IMG/VR virus record: IMGVR_UViG_3300047311_000570
Location: 1-28,289 of that record
DNA: 28,289 bases
From: a virus
Strand: one strand, 5' to 3'
In this document: one piece after another, positions 20,284 through 28,289 of the stretch
Numbering within the stretch: the stretch's first letter is position 1
Layout: each line of letters starts with the position of its first letter
The notes under the pieces: generated by a model
What the model saw: only the letters and a program-made list of their open reading frames with translations
Databases searched by the model: none
What the model was told of the DNA's origin: nothing
Position numbers and translations under genes: made by a program

Positions 20284-21798
20284 ATGAGCCTCCCTATCAT
20301 GCGCCCGGAAGGTCCCCAGGATTCGAACGTGGGCATCTTCAATCCCGTCCAGCGCCAGCTTTCTGTTCGCAAACTACTCGACGAACAACAAGCTCGCCAG
20401 CAGGAGAATCAGCTTAACCAGATGAAGCTCCAGGAAGCCCAGAAGCAGCAAGCCGAACAATCCGCTATCCAGCGAGCTTATTCTGACTCTGGTGGAGACA
20501 TTGACAAATTCATGCGAATTGCTCCGGTCTATGGAGCTTCGCCCGAGACGATGTTTAAGTTGCAAGATGGCGTGGCGAAAGCTAAAAAGTCCCTTGCCGA
20601 CATGGACGAATCCACCTTCAAAGCCCAAGTCGCCAAGAACGCTGTCGTTTCGTCGGGTCTTGACGCGGTGATGGCTGTTCCCGAAGAAGGTCGCCCCGCC
20701 GCGTGGCAGCAGACTATCCAGCAACTCTCCAAACAAGGCGCTCTTTCGCCCGAGGAAGCTCAACAGTACGCCCAATACCCCGGTCCCGACCAGCTTAAGC
20801 AAATGGATATGCAACGCAAGACCACCGAGCAGCTTCACCAGCAGGCTGCTGATGAGCGAGCGGCGGCGGTCGAGAAGCGTGCAGTAGAAGTTCAGAATGC
20901 CCGACGTGCAGCGGGAACCCTGGGGGGCGCACTCGCCGCCAAGCCCCAGGATATTCAAAATTACGAATACTACGCCCAGCAGGAGAAGGCCGCTGGTCGC
21001 CCGCCGATGACGTTTGAGAAATGGGTAGACCGTCAGAATGCCGCCAAGACCTCCGCTGCCGCCGACAAGTCCGACAAAACGATGGGCTATGCCGCCGACA
21101 AGGATGGAAATGTCATCTACACCTCCAAGGGAGAGGCTGAGAAATCTGGCAGCGTGTTCGAGCAAATCACTCCCACCGATGTGAACAAAGACCGCCAAGC
21201 GATTAGCCTGATGAGCAACACTCAGCTGAACACGTCGAATTACAAGAAAGCTCTCGATGCTCTCCCCGGACCCATATCGGTTCAACACTCCGGCTGGATG
21301 CAGGATATTCTGACCGACCCCAAACTCGACGACGCCACCCTGCTCAACTACATCGGCGCAGGCAGCATCGCCAGCGTGGCACGTCAAATTGGTCGCGCAC
21401 GCGAATGGAACATGCTCACCGAACCTGAACGCAACGCTCTCACCCAGTATCTCCGTGCCAAAGCAGCGGTTCTCTCTTATCAACGCGCTATCACCAACCA
21501 GGGCCGCACGAATCCCGAAGCTCTGCATGTAGAGTTCTCAACCATCCCTGAACCTTTTGTTGGTTCAACCGCTGCTGCCCCACGTTTTGATGCTTTTCAG
21601 GAAAACATCGACCAAGTCGCCAGTCGCTTCCCCAGCAACCTCCCCGGCGCAGAGCATCCCCGCGATATCCGCAAACGCATCGAAGGTTCAGCTAAAACAT
21701 CATCTACTCCTCCTGCTGGTGCAACTATGAAAGTGCCAGGTTCAGATGGTAAGTTACATTGGAGTGACGGAAAAATAGATTTGGGGGTAGCTGAATAA
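20284..21798 (+). CDS. Second ejection / internal virion protein, P22 gp20 position
   Basis: A 504-aa product (P22 gp20 is 471). Long Gln/Glu/Ala/Lys-rich coiled-coil segments occupy residues about 25-75 and 165-215; the C-terminal half is more globular (LLNYIGAGSIASVARQIGRA, LTQYLRAKAAVLSYQRAITN). Sequence similarity to gp20 is not visible by eye; identity as an ejection protein is inferred from composition, length and place between two others. ATG is preceded by GGGGATGG within the end of the previous gene. An overlapping 384-aa frame on the opposite strand is a shadow of its codon bias. Confidence 0.65.
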   Translation: MSLPIMRPEGPQDSNVGIFNPVQRQLSVRKLLDEQQARQQENQLNQMKLQEAQKQQAEQSAIQRAYSDSGGDIDKFMRIAPVYGASPETMFKLQDGVAKAKKSLADMDESTFKAQVAKNAVVSSGLDAVMAVPEEGRPAAWQQTIQQLSKQGALSPEEAQQYAQYPGPDQLKQMDMQRKTTEQLHQQAADERAAAVEKRAVEVQNARRAAGTLGGALAAKPQDIQNYEYYAQQEKAAGRPPMTFEKWVDRQNAAKTSAAADKSDKTMGYAADKDGNVIYTSKGEAEKSGSVFEQITPTDVNKDRQAISLMSNTQLNTSNYKKALDALPGPISVQHSGWMQDILTDPKLDDATLLNYIGAGSIASVARQIGRAREWNMLTEPERNALTQYLRAKAAVLSYQRAITNQGRTNPEALHVEFSTIPEPFVGSTAAAPRFDAFQENIDQVASRFPSNLPGAEHPRDIRKRIEGSAKTSSTPPAGATMKVPGSDGKLHWSDGKIDLGVAE

Positions 21799-23549
21799 TG
21801 CCAGAAATTAAACTGGATTTCAGCAAGGCCCAACCAATTAAGTTAGATTTTTCTAAAGCTCAATCTGTTTCATCACAGCAGCAAGCCCCACCCGAATCTC
21901 AAGGTATGAAGGTGTCGGACCTCCTGACTGGCCCCGCCTACATGGTCAGGCATCCGATTGATTCAGCTAGATTACTAGGTAGTTATCTGGGTGGAGGAGA
22001 GCCGGAGACTGTTAACAAAACCGCTCGTGAGGGGGAAGTCGGCAATCGTTTCGCTGCTCCCGGCGCAACTAACACTCCTCTCGCACAGGGAGTCTCAGAA
22101 GCGGGTGCGGTTGCCAGTCTGGGGGCTACATCTGAGATAGGTGCTCCCCGGAATCTACCCGTGCGAGAGGGTCTGAGGGGAGCCGCCAGCAAGTTGAAGG
22201 AGAAAATCTCACGTCCAACGGTGACGGAGCAACTTCGTTCTGCTCCAACCGAGACAGTAAAACAAGAACCCGTTGTAAATATCGGCGGCGGACGTACAGC
22301 TCCCGCCAAGGACATCGGTAGATTTATGAACGAGGGTTATCAGTCTACGGGCGAGTTATCTGCTGAACAAGCTGCCGCCCGTAATGAGCAATACAACGCC
22401 CACGCCCAGGAGCTGATGGACCGGCAGACAGCTCAAGATAAACTCGACGCCGCCGCCAACAAAGCCAGCAACGCCCGCGCTCGCCTGGAGCGTCAAGCTC
22501 AAGAACAAAAAGGTTCCGTGATGGCGAAGGATATCGAGCAGGCGAGGGAGCTTGAGAAATCTCAAGTCGAAGCCGCCGCCCAGAACAAGAAAATTGACGA
22601 TAAATGGTGGAATGATGTGCAGCAGGAACGCCAGCAGCGAGCAGGCGCTCACGCTGAGATGGAAGGTGAGATTGGCGCGGGTCGTCAGGAACGAGCAGGT
22701 GCTCACACACAGATGGAGCAGGATATTGGCGAGGGTCAACAAGCGCGAGCTGCAGGCCGGAACGAGATGTATGAATCCCTGGCTTCAGCTCGCAATCGAC
22801 GGGGAAATCCCCGAGCGACCGCTGCACCCGGAGCGGCTCCCGAAGAAACCCCCATCTTGAAAGGTAAATCCACTCCTACGCCTCCCGGTGAAGGTCGCCC
22901 CGCCACCTGGACAAACGAGCGGGTGGTTGAGTTGGCTACCAAATCTCAAGACCCCCTTGTGCGTCAACAAGCTATCGACCAGTTGAATATTCGTAAAATA
23001 AAAGTCCCCAATCTAAAATATATCACCGGCGAAGGTTCACCTTTCGAACGCAACGTCAGCTCAAACGCCATTCGCAACCGTTTCATGTCGCCCGACCCAG
23101 CGATGCTGGACGCGGGACTGGGGACACTTCAACCGGGCGCTCAGCTTCCCAAACCTCTTTCCCTTAGTGAGCAATGGAGTCAAGTGGCCGCTAATGCTGC
23201 TAAAGAGGGAGCTGACCCTCAGATGGTCAGCAGGTTGAACCAGATTAGCGAAACAATGGCGCGTGCCGAAAAGCATATTAAAAATGCCCCCGCCGAACGT
23301 ACTGGCTTGAATGCCAGCGGTGAATCCGCCGCCAGCCAGGAAGCTATCAACCGGGTGGCGAGTGAGAAAGCGGGGGGCATCAAACGTTTCCGTATCGACA
23401 CCCGCTCAGGAAACGAAATCCCTCTCACCGGGGTGGATGCCGTCGATGCCCGCCCCGGACAGTATGATGTTATTGTAGAACGTAGCCCAAAGGGCGAGAC
23501 GGTTCTGGATAGTGGTCCAAAATCCCGGCCCTACAGGAGCAAGCGATAA
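21798..23549 (+). CDS. Third ejection / internal virion protein, P22 gp16 position
   Basis: A 583-aa product (P22 gp16 is 609). It opens with a duplicated nine-residue motif IKLDFSKAQ (residues 4-12 and 14-22). A Gly-rich stretch (about 45-110) follows, then a long helical Gln/Glu/Ala/Arg region (about 190-330) with three 18-residue repeats, then a Pro-rich linker and a C-terminal globular part ending in basic residues. No lytic transglycosylase motif is evident. The TAATG junction links it to the previous gene. The role as the third channel protein is inferred from position and composition. Confidence 0.62.
   Translation: MPEIKLDFSKAQPIKLDFSKAQSVSSQQQAPPESQGMKVSDLLTGPAYMVRHPIDSARLLGSYLGGGEPETVNKTAREGEVGNRFAAPGATNTPLAQGVSEAGAVASLGATSEIGAPRNLPVREGLRGAASKLKEKISRPTVTEQLRSAPTETVKQEPVVNIGGGRTAPAKDIGRFMNEGYQSTGELSAEQAAARNEQYNAHAQELMDRQTAQDKLDAAANKASNARARLERQAQEQKGSVMAKDIEQARELEKSQVEAAAQNKKIDDKWWNDVQQERQQRAGAHAEMEGEIGAGRQERAGAHTQMEQDIGEGQQARAAGRNEMYESLASARNRRGNPRATAAPGAAPEETPILKGKSTPTPPGEGRPATWTNERVVELATKSQDPLVRQQAIDQLNIRKIKVPNLKYITGEGSPFERNVSSNAIRNRFMSPDPAMLDAGLGTLQPGAQLPKPLSLSEQWSQVAANAAKEGADPQMVSRLNQISETMARAEKHIKNAPAERTGLNASGESAASQEAINRVASEKAGGIKRFRIDTRSGNEIPLTGVDAVDARPGQYDVIVERSPKGETVLDSGPKSRPYRSKR
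21807..21863 (+). repeat. Duplicated nine-residue coding motif
   Basis: IKLDFSKAQ is encoded at 21807-21833 and again at 21837-21863, separated by one Pro codon. The amino acids are identical but most codons differ in the third base (for example CTGGATTTC versus TTAGATTTT). The protein motif therefore appears preserved by selection rather than being a recent DNA duplication. Confidence 0.85.
22638..22799 (+). repeat. Three 54-bp coding repeats (18 residues each)
   Basis: Repeat units begin with Arg codons at 22638, 22692 and 22746, corresponding to RAGAHAEMEGEIGAGRQ, RAGAHTQMEQDIGEGQQ and RAAGRNEMYESLASARN. The first two are closely similar in DNA and protein, the third is decayed. The 18-residue period suits an extended helical or coiled-coil stretch and could change length by recombination. 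Confidence 0.8.
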
Positions 23550-24523
23550 TGCCACCTCTGGTACAGCCCTCACCGATCATCAGGTATCAATTCTTCGACG
23601 CCAATGGCGACCCCCTGGCGTTTGGCAAGATTTATACCTACGCTGCCGGGACCAACACTCCCGCCGCTACCTACACCGACCACACCGCCAACACGCAGAA
23701 TTCCAATCCCATTATCCTCGACGCGGGTGGATACGCTGACATCTGGCTCACCGCCAGCAGCTATAAAATCAGCGTCCACAACGCCGCCGACGTGCCCCTC
23801 TACACCATCGACGGACTCCCCGGACTGGGAAGCATTATCAGCGCGGGCAGCCTTCATCCGCTGTTTACCACCTCTCTGTCGGGTGGAGCCATCAACTTTG
23901 CCTTCGACTCGGTGAACGCTTACCAGCTATTCGGTCGATTCGCTGGAACCTCGGGCGACCCCAGCTATGGCGCGGTCGGCAGCGACAAACAGATCACTCA
24001 CAACGAAAGCGGCCAGATGCGCGGTTCGCAGGACCTCCTGTGGGATGATGCACTTAAAATTTTCACGGTGGGGACAAGCGGAAGTCCTGTTGTACGTCTG
24101 CTCTCCGATTCTGGCGCAGGCAAGATTATCTTCGGTACAGGCGTCGCACCGTTTATTGAAGACCACTCTGGCTCTGGTTTCTTCATTACCGGAGAAAATG
24201 GGCAAGATATAGTTTTCGGAACCCGTACGACTGGACCCGCCGACTATGTAATGGCTGCAAGCGGTGGCAATATAGGCTCTCCTCGCGGTACGTTTGCAAT
24301 GGGTAGCGGTTCGGCACCGGGTGATCTATTTCTGAACGATGGCAATCAAACCGCTGGCGTCCGTGCAGGCCCACACGTCATCGGTGGTTCACTCGCCACC
24401 CCCGAAACCTTCATCGCCGCTCCCACCGGGAGTCTCTACCTAACCACGGCGGGCGGAGCGATGACAACTCTCTGGGTCAAAGAATCTTCACCGACAGCTT
24501 CAACAGGATGGGTGGCTAAGTGA
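23549..24523 (+). CDS. Tail fibre with virion-binding N-terminal domain
   Basis: A 324-aa product. Residues about 10-95 (YQFFDANGDPLAFGKIYTYA, TPAATYTDHTANTQNSNPII, LDAGGYADIWLTASSYKISV) match the head- or tail-binding domain of podoviral tailspikes and fibres. The middle is beta-rich with fibre-like segments. The end (APTGSLYLTTAGGAMTTLWV, then KES and TGWVAK) is a common fibre C-terminus. It is much shorter than the P22 tailspike (666 aa) and has no visible beta-helix enzyme domain, so it is likely an adaptor or short fibre for receptor contact. TAATG junction upstream, TGATG downstream. Confidence 0.8.
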   Translation: MPPLVQPSPIIRYQFFDANGDPLAFGKIYTYAAGTNTPAATYTDHTANTQNSNPIILDAGGYADIWLTASSYKISVHNAADVPLYTIDGLPGLGSIISAGSLHPLFTTSLSGGAINFAFDSVNAYQLFGRFAGTSGDPSYGAVGSDKQITHNESGQMRGSQDLLWDDALKIFTVGTSGSPVVRLLSDSGAGKIIFGTGVAPFIEDHSGSGFFITGENGQDIVFGTRTTGPADYVMAASGGNIGSPRGTFAMGSGSAPGDLFLNDGNQTAGVRAGPHVIGGSLATPETFIAAPTGSLYLTTAGGAMTTLWVKESSPTASTGWVAK

Positions 24524-24831
24524 TGACTAAGATTGAAAAATTTATTCTCTTCGTGGTGGTGCTGGCGGCGATATGGGCGTTCAGTCTCGTCGCCCGAGCA
24601 GCGAATGATGCCCTCCAGCCCACCGAGCTTCAGACCCTCAAGCTCCAACTCAAACAACGCGATGCTCAAGTCGCCCAAAAGGATGTCTACATCGCTCAGC
24701 AGAACTTCCAGCGAGCGGTGGATGCGCTCCGATTTGAAGCCGAGCAGGTTAAGATCGACAACAAGTGGCCCCAGTCGGTTCAGTTCGACCCCGATACTCT
24801 GAAGTTCGCTCCCCCCAAGGAGGAGAAGTGA
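24523..24831 (+). CDS. Membrane-anchored or exported coiled-coil protein
   Basis: A 102-aa product from ATG 24523 (a GTG three bases earlier is possible). The N-terminal hydrophobic segment (KFILFVVVLAAIWAFSLVARA) is either a signal peptide cleaved before AND or a membrane anchor. The rest is a Gln/Leu/Lys-rich coiled coil (LQTLKLQLKQRDAQVAQKDV) and a Pro-rich end. The architecture recalls i-spanins (a membrane helix plus periplasmic coiled coil), yet no o-spanin or endolysin is adjacent. Placement between fibre genes may instead indicate an envelope-associated assembly factor. GTGA overlap with the next gene. Confidence 0.65.
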   Translation: MTKIEKFILFVVVLAAIWAFSLVARAANDALQPTELQTLKLQLKQRDAQVAQKDVYIAQQNFQRAVDALRFEAEQVKIDNKWPQSVQFDPDTLKFAPPKEEK

Positions 24832-25892
24832 AGCGACTACTCGCACTACTCATCATCATCGCCGGGTGCTTGCTGCCTGTCCCCGCACACGCCCAGTTCT
24901 CGCGCATCATCGGCATCACCTTGCGTCAGAACAATAACTCCCTAGCCGCCTACTACTCCTCCCCCTTCACCATCAAGGCGGGACCGAATTGCAGCTGGAG
25001 CATCAGCGGCACCACCGGAACATTCGACTGCTCGGGTGGCGCAGCATCTAGCGTACCGTTCAGCGGCATCACTTCGGGCACCAACACGACTGCTACGATG
25101 GTATGCGGAACGGGTTGTTCTATATCCACGACAGGTACGGGCACAATTAGTGCAACCCCTGGCGGAGCGGTTAGCTCTGTCCAGTACAACAATGCTGGAG
25201 CTTTTGGAGGCATAACGAACCTGAGTGGTAACCAGACGAATTGTGGTGGGTTGGGTGCTGATTGCCAGTTGCTCTCAGTCCTGCCGACGGCGACGTTCAA
25301 GTACATCATGGTTGGAACTGCAACAGACGCCCCTGCGGGAAACTATTTCGACATATATCAATTCGGCTCAACGGGCGGATTGTATATGGACAGCTACAAC
25401 GGAACACATGGGGCGAGTTTTACTCTGGATTATTCCGGCGACAGCGGCGTCACAGCGTACTCACCGAACGGCGGAATCTCCGTAGTGACTCATGACGGCT
25501 TTGAAAGTTCGATGCTTTCCCGTTTCATGGTTCAGACGCACACGAACCAGATTCCTGTGACGGGCGACTTCGCGCTATCCGGGGGATGGGGAAGCACTGG
25601 GGCGAAAGCGAACATTCGCGGTTCGGACAACGCGCCGGAGATTCAGGTCACCCCGGGCGGGACCGGCATCGCGGCGAATCCGACGATCACTTTCACATTC
25701 CACAACGGAGTTTTTGGCAACACATCTCAGACCTGGGTGGGAGTTTGCCAGCAACGCGGCGGGACTGGCGCGGTGGCCGACATCACGTGGGCCTCGACGA
25801 CTACGACTCTCGTAATGACCTACAACGGAACGCCGGTTTCCGGCTCGACCTACATCATCAGTTGCTTCGGCACTGTGAACGGGGAGAACTAA
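24828..25892 (+). CDS. Exported fibre-like protein with eight cysteines
   Basis: Start set at GTG 24828 (354 aa): it overlaps the previous stop as GTGA and has AAGGAGGA just upstream. The longer frame from 24765 would bury the signal peptide. The N-terminus VKRLLALLIIIAGCLLPVP ends in AHA before QF, a Sec signal; an IAGC lipobox inside it is an alternative lipoprotein site. The mature part is Thr/Ser/Gly-rich beta sequence with the fibre motif GGAVSSVQYNNAGAFGGI and a C-terminal domain TFHNGVFGNTSQTWVGVC ending in a second Cys. Eight mature cysteines, often paired (CGTGC, CGGLGADC), fit disulfides. Fibre-like by sequence, exported by signal. Confidence 0.75.
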   Translation: MKRLLALLIIIAGCLLPVPAHAQFSRIIGITLRQNNNSLAAYYSSPFTIKAGPNCSWSISGTTGTFDCSGGAASSVPFSGITSGTNTTATMVCGTGCSISTTGTGTISATPGGAVSSVQYNNAGAFGGITNLSGNQTNCGGLGADCQLLSVLPTATFKYIMVGTATDAPAGNYFDIYQFGSTGGLYMDSYNGTHGASFTLDYSGDSGVTAYSPNGGISVVTHDGFESSMLSRFMVQTHTNQIPVTGDFALSGGWGSTGAKANIRGSDNAPEIQVTPGGTGIAANPTITFTFHNGVFGNTSQTWVGVCQQRGGTGAVADITWASTTTTLVMTYNGTPVSGSTYIISCFGTVNGEN

Positions 25893-25893
25893 C

Positions 25894-26502
25894 ATGAAAA
25901 CACTCAAGGCACTCTCGCTCCTGCTTCCGTTCTTTCTAATCGGCGGACTCCTCGCGCTCGCGCAGCAAGACACGCACACCGGGCGAGTGTGGGGACCGTT
26001 GTTGGTGTTCGGTACCGATAACAGTGTAGCCGGAAGCCTGACGCTCTCGAACGGTTCCGCGAACGCCCACACAGTCTGGAGCAGCGGCGCGACCACCACG
26101 AACACCATCAACGGTTTTGCCACCGTTCCCACCACCGGCCACCTGCTCGATTGCACCGTGTCGAGCACGACTTGCTTGCTTCACGATAGCGGTATCGCTA
26201 CGGCAGCCGTGACGCAGACGATAGCCAGCGGAGCGAAGGCTCTCGCGACTGGCGCAATCTCATCTGGCACCTGCACCACGGCTCAAACCGACACCGCGAC
26301 TGGCACCGCCACCACTGACAATGTCATGGCCGACTTCAACGCTGACCCAACCGGAGTGACCGGCTATGCTCCAGTCACAACGGGGATGCTGACAATCATC
26401 AAGTACCCGACATCGGGCACGGTGAATTTCAAGGTTTGCAATCTCACGTCGTCAAGCATTACACCGGGGGCGATCACACTGAACTGGAGAGTCACACGCT
26501 AG
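25894..26502 (+). CDS. Exported fibre-like protein, four cysteines
   Basis: A 202-aa product with GGGGAGA upstream of the ATG. The signal peptide is MKTLKALSLLLPFFLIGGL with cleavage around LALAQ. A Thr/Ser/Gly-rich mature part follows. TVPTTGHLLDCTVSSTTCLL resembles the repeating units of phage fibres, and the C-terminal strand region (MLTIIKYPTSGTVNFKVCNL, then AITLNWRV) resembles a capping beta-sandwich. The four cysteines lie in two likely pairs. It starts one base after the previous gene's stop, and its stop overlaps the next gene (TAGTG). Confidence 0.72.
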   Translation: MKTLKALSLLLPFFLIGGLLALAQQDTHTGRVWGPLLVFGTDNSVAGSLTLSNGSANAHTVWSSGATTTNTINGFATVPTTGHLLDCTVSSTTCLLHDSGIATAAVTQTIASGAKALATGAISSGTCTTAQTDTATGTATTDNVMADFNADPTGVTGYAPVTTGMLTIIKYPTSGTVNFKVCNLTSSSITPGAITLNWRVTR

Positions 26503-27884
26503 TGAAACGGCTCCTCCTGCTGCCGCTGCTGCTTCTCGCGTGCCCCTCGGCGTGGGGGGCGGCTGCCGTACTGGGCATAAGCACCACCAGCACTGCCAAC
26601 GCGACCAGTTATGCGACGGGGTCTTTCACCCCAGCGTTTGCCGACCGCATGGTTGTATTCGTGACGGCATCCGATACAGTCGCCACGGGCACCACGCTCA
26701 CCAGCAATCAACCCTCACTCAACTTCTCCTTGGTTACCTCAGCCCTGAGTCGAACCAGTCTGGATACAACCTATGTGTTCGTATCCAATGCGCCAGCTGC
26801 TGGAAATGCCATCGTCTTAACTTTCGACTGTTCCGCCGATGCAGCGACAGGCGCAATCATCACCGTTATTCGCATCAGTGGAATAACAAAAGACGGTGTG
26901 GTTTCCATCAAACAGTCTGCAAAGATCGAAAATCAGGCAGCAAGCGGAACGCCTGCAATTACCTTTGGTTCATCTGTGTTGACTGGCAATCCCACCTTGG
27001 TCGCCGTAACCAACTCCTCGAATCCTGCAGCTTTAGCTCAGCCTGTAAGCTGGACAGAGCGGTCGGATAATGGATATGGGACTCCACCTACGGGACAAGA
27101 AAGCGCCACCAGAGACAGCGGGTTCACTGGGACGACGGTGACCTGGAATGGTACATCAGCTTCGGCATTCAGTGCGGTAGGAGTAGAAGTGGATGCTTCG
27201 GCGTGTACGGGTATTTGTATCTATCAGGATGGTTCCACCGAAGCGGGAAGCGGGACCGACGGTTCGGTTGGATTGCTCAGTAGCAGCATTGCTAATGACT
27301 ATTTTTACGTGGCGGTTGGTCTGAGTAACGCAACAGCTACGATTACCACCATCTCAGACACTTGTTCGGATACCTTCACGCAAGCGACCAGTTCTCCCGC
27401 TCGGGGGGCGAATAGTTCTGTCATTGTGTATACGGCCAAAACTTCTGGCGGTTGTGGAACGATTACAATAACCATTTCCACGAGCGTTGCCCACAGCGTT
27501 TCGATCATCGAATATAGCGGCCTAAACACCACCAGCGCTGTTGATTGCGATACGAAGGGTACGGGAACGGGCACAGCCTTCCTGACGACTGGCCCAACTT
27601 GCACAACTTCAGTTCCAGCAGCAATTCTCATCGCAACCAGTTATCAACTCGCCGATGCAATCGTTACCCCTGGAACAAGCTATGTGAATCGGTTGGGAAA
27701 ACTCACAGGGGCAACGTTTACTTATAAAACGGAGGACCAGATTGTTTCAGCGACGGGAACTTATACGGGTAGCGCAACCTCCGCGACCAGTGCCGAGTGG
27801 GTTATGCACATGATTGCACTCAAGAATGCCACGCAGCCCCCTGGTGCGATAACCCAAGTCGGCGCATTCCTGGTGGGTCCATGA
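26502..27884 (+). CDS. Exported repeat beta-sandwich protein
   Basis: Start set at GTG 26502 (460 aa) in a TAGTG junction with the preceding stop; upstream in-frame ATG 26436 lies within that gene. The signal is VKRLLLLPLLLLACPSAWG; LLAC could be a lipobox. The mature protein has two related ~200-residue beta domains. Each moves through strands like RMVVFVTASDTVATG or YFYVAVGLSNATATI, a central SVSIIEYSGL or ITVIRISGI strand, and a final segment ending WVMHMIALK. This layout resembles Ig/fibronectin-like adhesive modules in phage and bacterial surface proteins. Seven mature cysteines. Likely ligand-binding; the target is unknown. Confidence 0.72.
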   Translation: MKRLLLLPLLLLACPSAWGAAAVLGISTTSTANATSYATGSFTPAFADRMVVFVTASDTVATGTTLTSNQPSLNFSLVTSALSRTSLDTTYVFVSNAPAAGNAIVLTFDCSADAATGAIITVIRISGITKDGVVSIKQSAKIENQAASGTPAITFGSSVLTGNPTLVAVTNSSNPAALAQPVSWTERSDNGYGTPPTGQESATRDSGFTGTTVTWNGTSASAFSAVGVEVDASACTGICIYQDGSTEAGSGTDGSVGLLSSSIANDYFYVAVGLSNATATITTISDTCSDTFTQATSSPARGANSSVIVYTAKTSGGCGTITITISTSVAHSVSIIEYSGLNTTSAVDCDTKGTGTGTAFLTTGPTCTTSVPAAILIATSYQLADAIVTPGTSYVNRLGKLTGATFTYKTEDQIVSATGTYTGSATSATSAEWVMHMIALKNATQPPGAITQVGAFLVGP

Positions 27885-28289
27885 AAAGAATCCTTCTAAT
27901 TCTAGCTCTATTAGCTCTACCTATTCGAGCGAGCGCGAGCGCGACGTTCCTCCAGATCGTTACGGGTAGCGGCGGCACCGGCACGACGAGCGCACCATCG
28001 CCTACCATCACGACGCACACCGGAAACCTAGTCATCGTCGCGACGATTATTGGTGGCGGAACGACGAATCCGGTTACGTCGGTGACTGACACGGGCGGCA
28101 ACGGATATACCTTTATCACTGCTGCCGATGCGGGGAATGGGAGTCTTTTCGGAGGCTGCAAGGCGAGACTGTTTTACTCCGTCATCACGACCGGAGCCAC
28201 GGGCGCAGTCACGGGCCATACGGGAGTGAACATCTCGGGCTTTAGCAACATGACCGTCTTTGAATACTCAAATGCGGGCGGCTGGGCTG
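27881..28289 (+). CDS. Exported beta-sandwich protein, paralogue of the previous gene (3' cut by window)
   Basis: ATG 27881 overlaps the previous stop (ATGA); the reading frame runs off the window after 136 codons. The signal peptide is MKRILLILALLALPIRASAS, before ATF. The following domain (GNLVIVATIIGGGTTNPVTS, then VTDTGGNGYTFITAAD, and FSNMTVFEYSNAGGW) matches the second domain of the preceding protein in order: a strand, a VxDTxxNxFT turn, a Tyr strand, and a final (I/F)EYS strand. This indicates tandem duplication of a secreted adhesion-like module. Total length cannot be known. Confidence 0.7.
   Translation, partial: MKRILLILALLALPIRASASATFLQIVTGSGGTGTTSAPSPTITTHTGNLVIVATIIGGGTTNPVTSVTDTGGNGYTFITAADAGNGSLFGGCKARLFYSVITTGATGAVTGHTGVNISGFSNMTVFEYSNAGGWA

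Noticed and set aside
20374-21528. 384-aa frame on the - strand opposite the second ejection gene
   Set aside because: A long open antisense frame caused by biased codons in a Gln/Ala/Glu-rich coding region. Its product is Leu/Gly/Val/Arg-rich nonsense with no motif, and the sense frame fits the operon.
24765-24827. N-terminal extension of the exported eight-cysteine protein
   Set aside because: It would place 21 extra charged residues before a clear signal peptide; the GTG at 24828 has AAGGAGGA upstream and a GTGA overlap with the preceding stop.
24523-24831. i-spanin (Rz-like) assignment
   Set aside because: Membrane helix plus coiled coil fits, but there is no o-spanin lipoprotein nested or downstream of the usual size and no endolysin nearby; the assignment is not supported enough.
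1-28289. CRISPR array, tRNA gene, insertion sequence, integrase or attachment site
   Set aside because: I saw no regularly spaced direct repeats, cloverleaf-like segment, transposase or integrase motif, or long terminal repeats on reading both strands. A covariance-model search (tRNAscan-SE) would be needed to exclude a tRNA fully.

Overview
The window is a segment of a tailed double-stranded DNA phage genome (or prophage) with a short-tailed, P22-like virion. The evidence is an ordered set of recognisable morphogenesis genes on the + strand: terminase small and large subunits, a P22-type portal, scaffold, P22-type coat protein, gp4-like and gp10-like tail-hub proteins, three proteins in the positions of the P22 ejection proteins, and fibre genes. 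Base composition is moderately GC-rich with AT-richer patches. Shine-Dalgarno sites of the GGAGG type and Sec-type signal peptides fit a bacterial, probably Gram-negative, host. The host cannot be named from the sequence, and no integrase, repressor, replication or recognisable lysis gene is visible, so lifestyle is undecided.

Left part (1-3130), - strand: a compact leftward operon of twelve tiny genes. It has a near-consensus sigma70-type promoter at 3102-3130 and a strong intrinsic terminator at 66-99. Genes overlap by ATGA, TGATG or TAATG junctions or have clear GGAGG-type sites. Most products are unrecognised; they include Cys-rich putative metal-binding proteins, an exported protein and a 31-residue single-membrane-span protein. 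By position this looks like an early or host-takeover block.

Middle (3140-9122), + strand: a divergent promoter region, then TerS, a 48-aa protein, TerL, and about fourteen small accessory genes tightly overlapped. These include a recombination-endonuclease-VII-type HNH protein, two-span and Cys-cluster proteins, and a virion-associated-looking domain protein. Three of them share a YDFR motif.

Head and tail (9124-24523): portal, a beta-helix-like protein, scaffold, coat, a signal-peptide-bearing protein, gp4-like, gp10-like, a collar-domain tail protein, an AT-richer pair (2OG-Fe(II) oxygenase-like plus GNAT acetyltransferase), three ejection-type proteins and a fibre with a virion-binding N-terminus. 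Strong hairpins lie in the few intergenic gaps between head genes.

Right end (24523-28289): five consecutive, overlapping or abutting genes, the last cut by the window edge, all starting with a Sec signal peptide or membrane anchor. Four are followed by Thr/Ser/Gly-rich fibre-like beta sequence with many cysteines, and the last two are paralogous. Exported, disulfide-capable fibre-like proteins in a phage late operon are the most unusual feature of the window.
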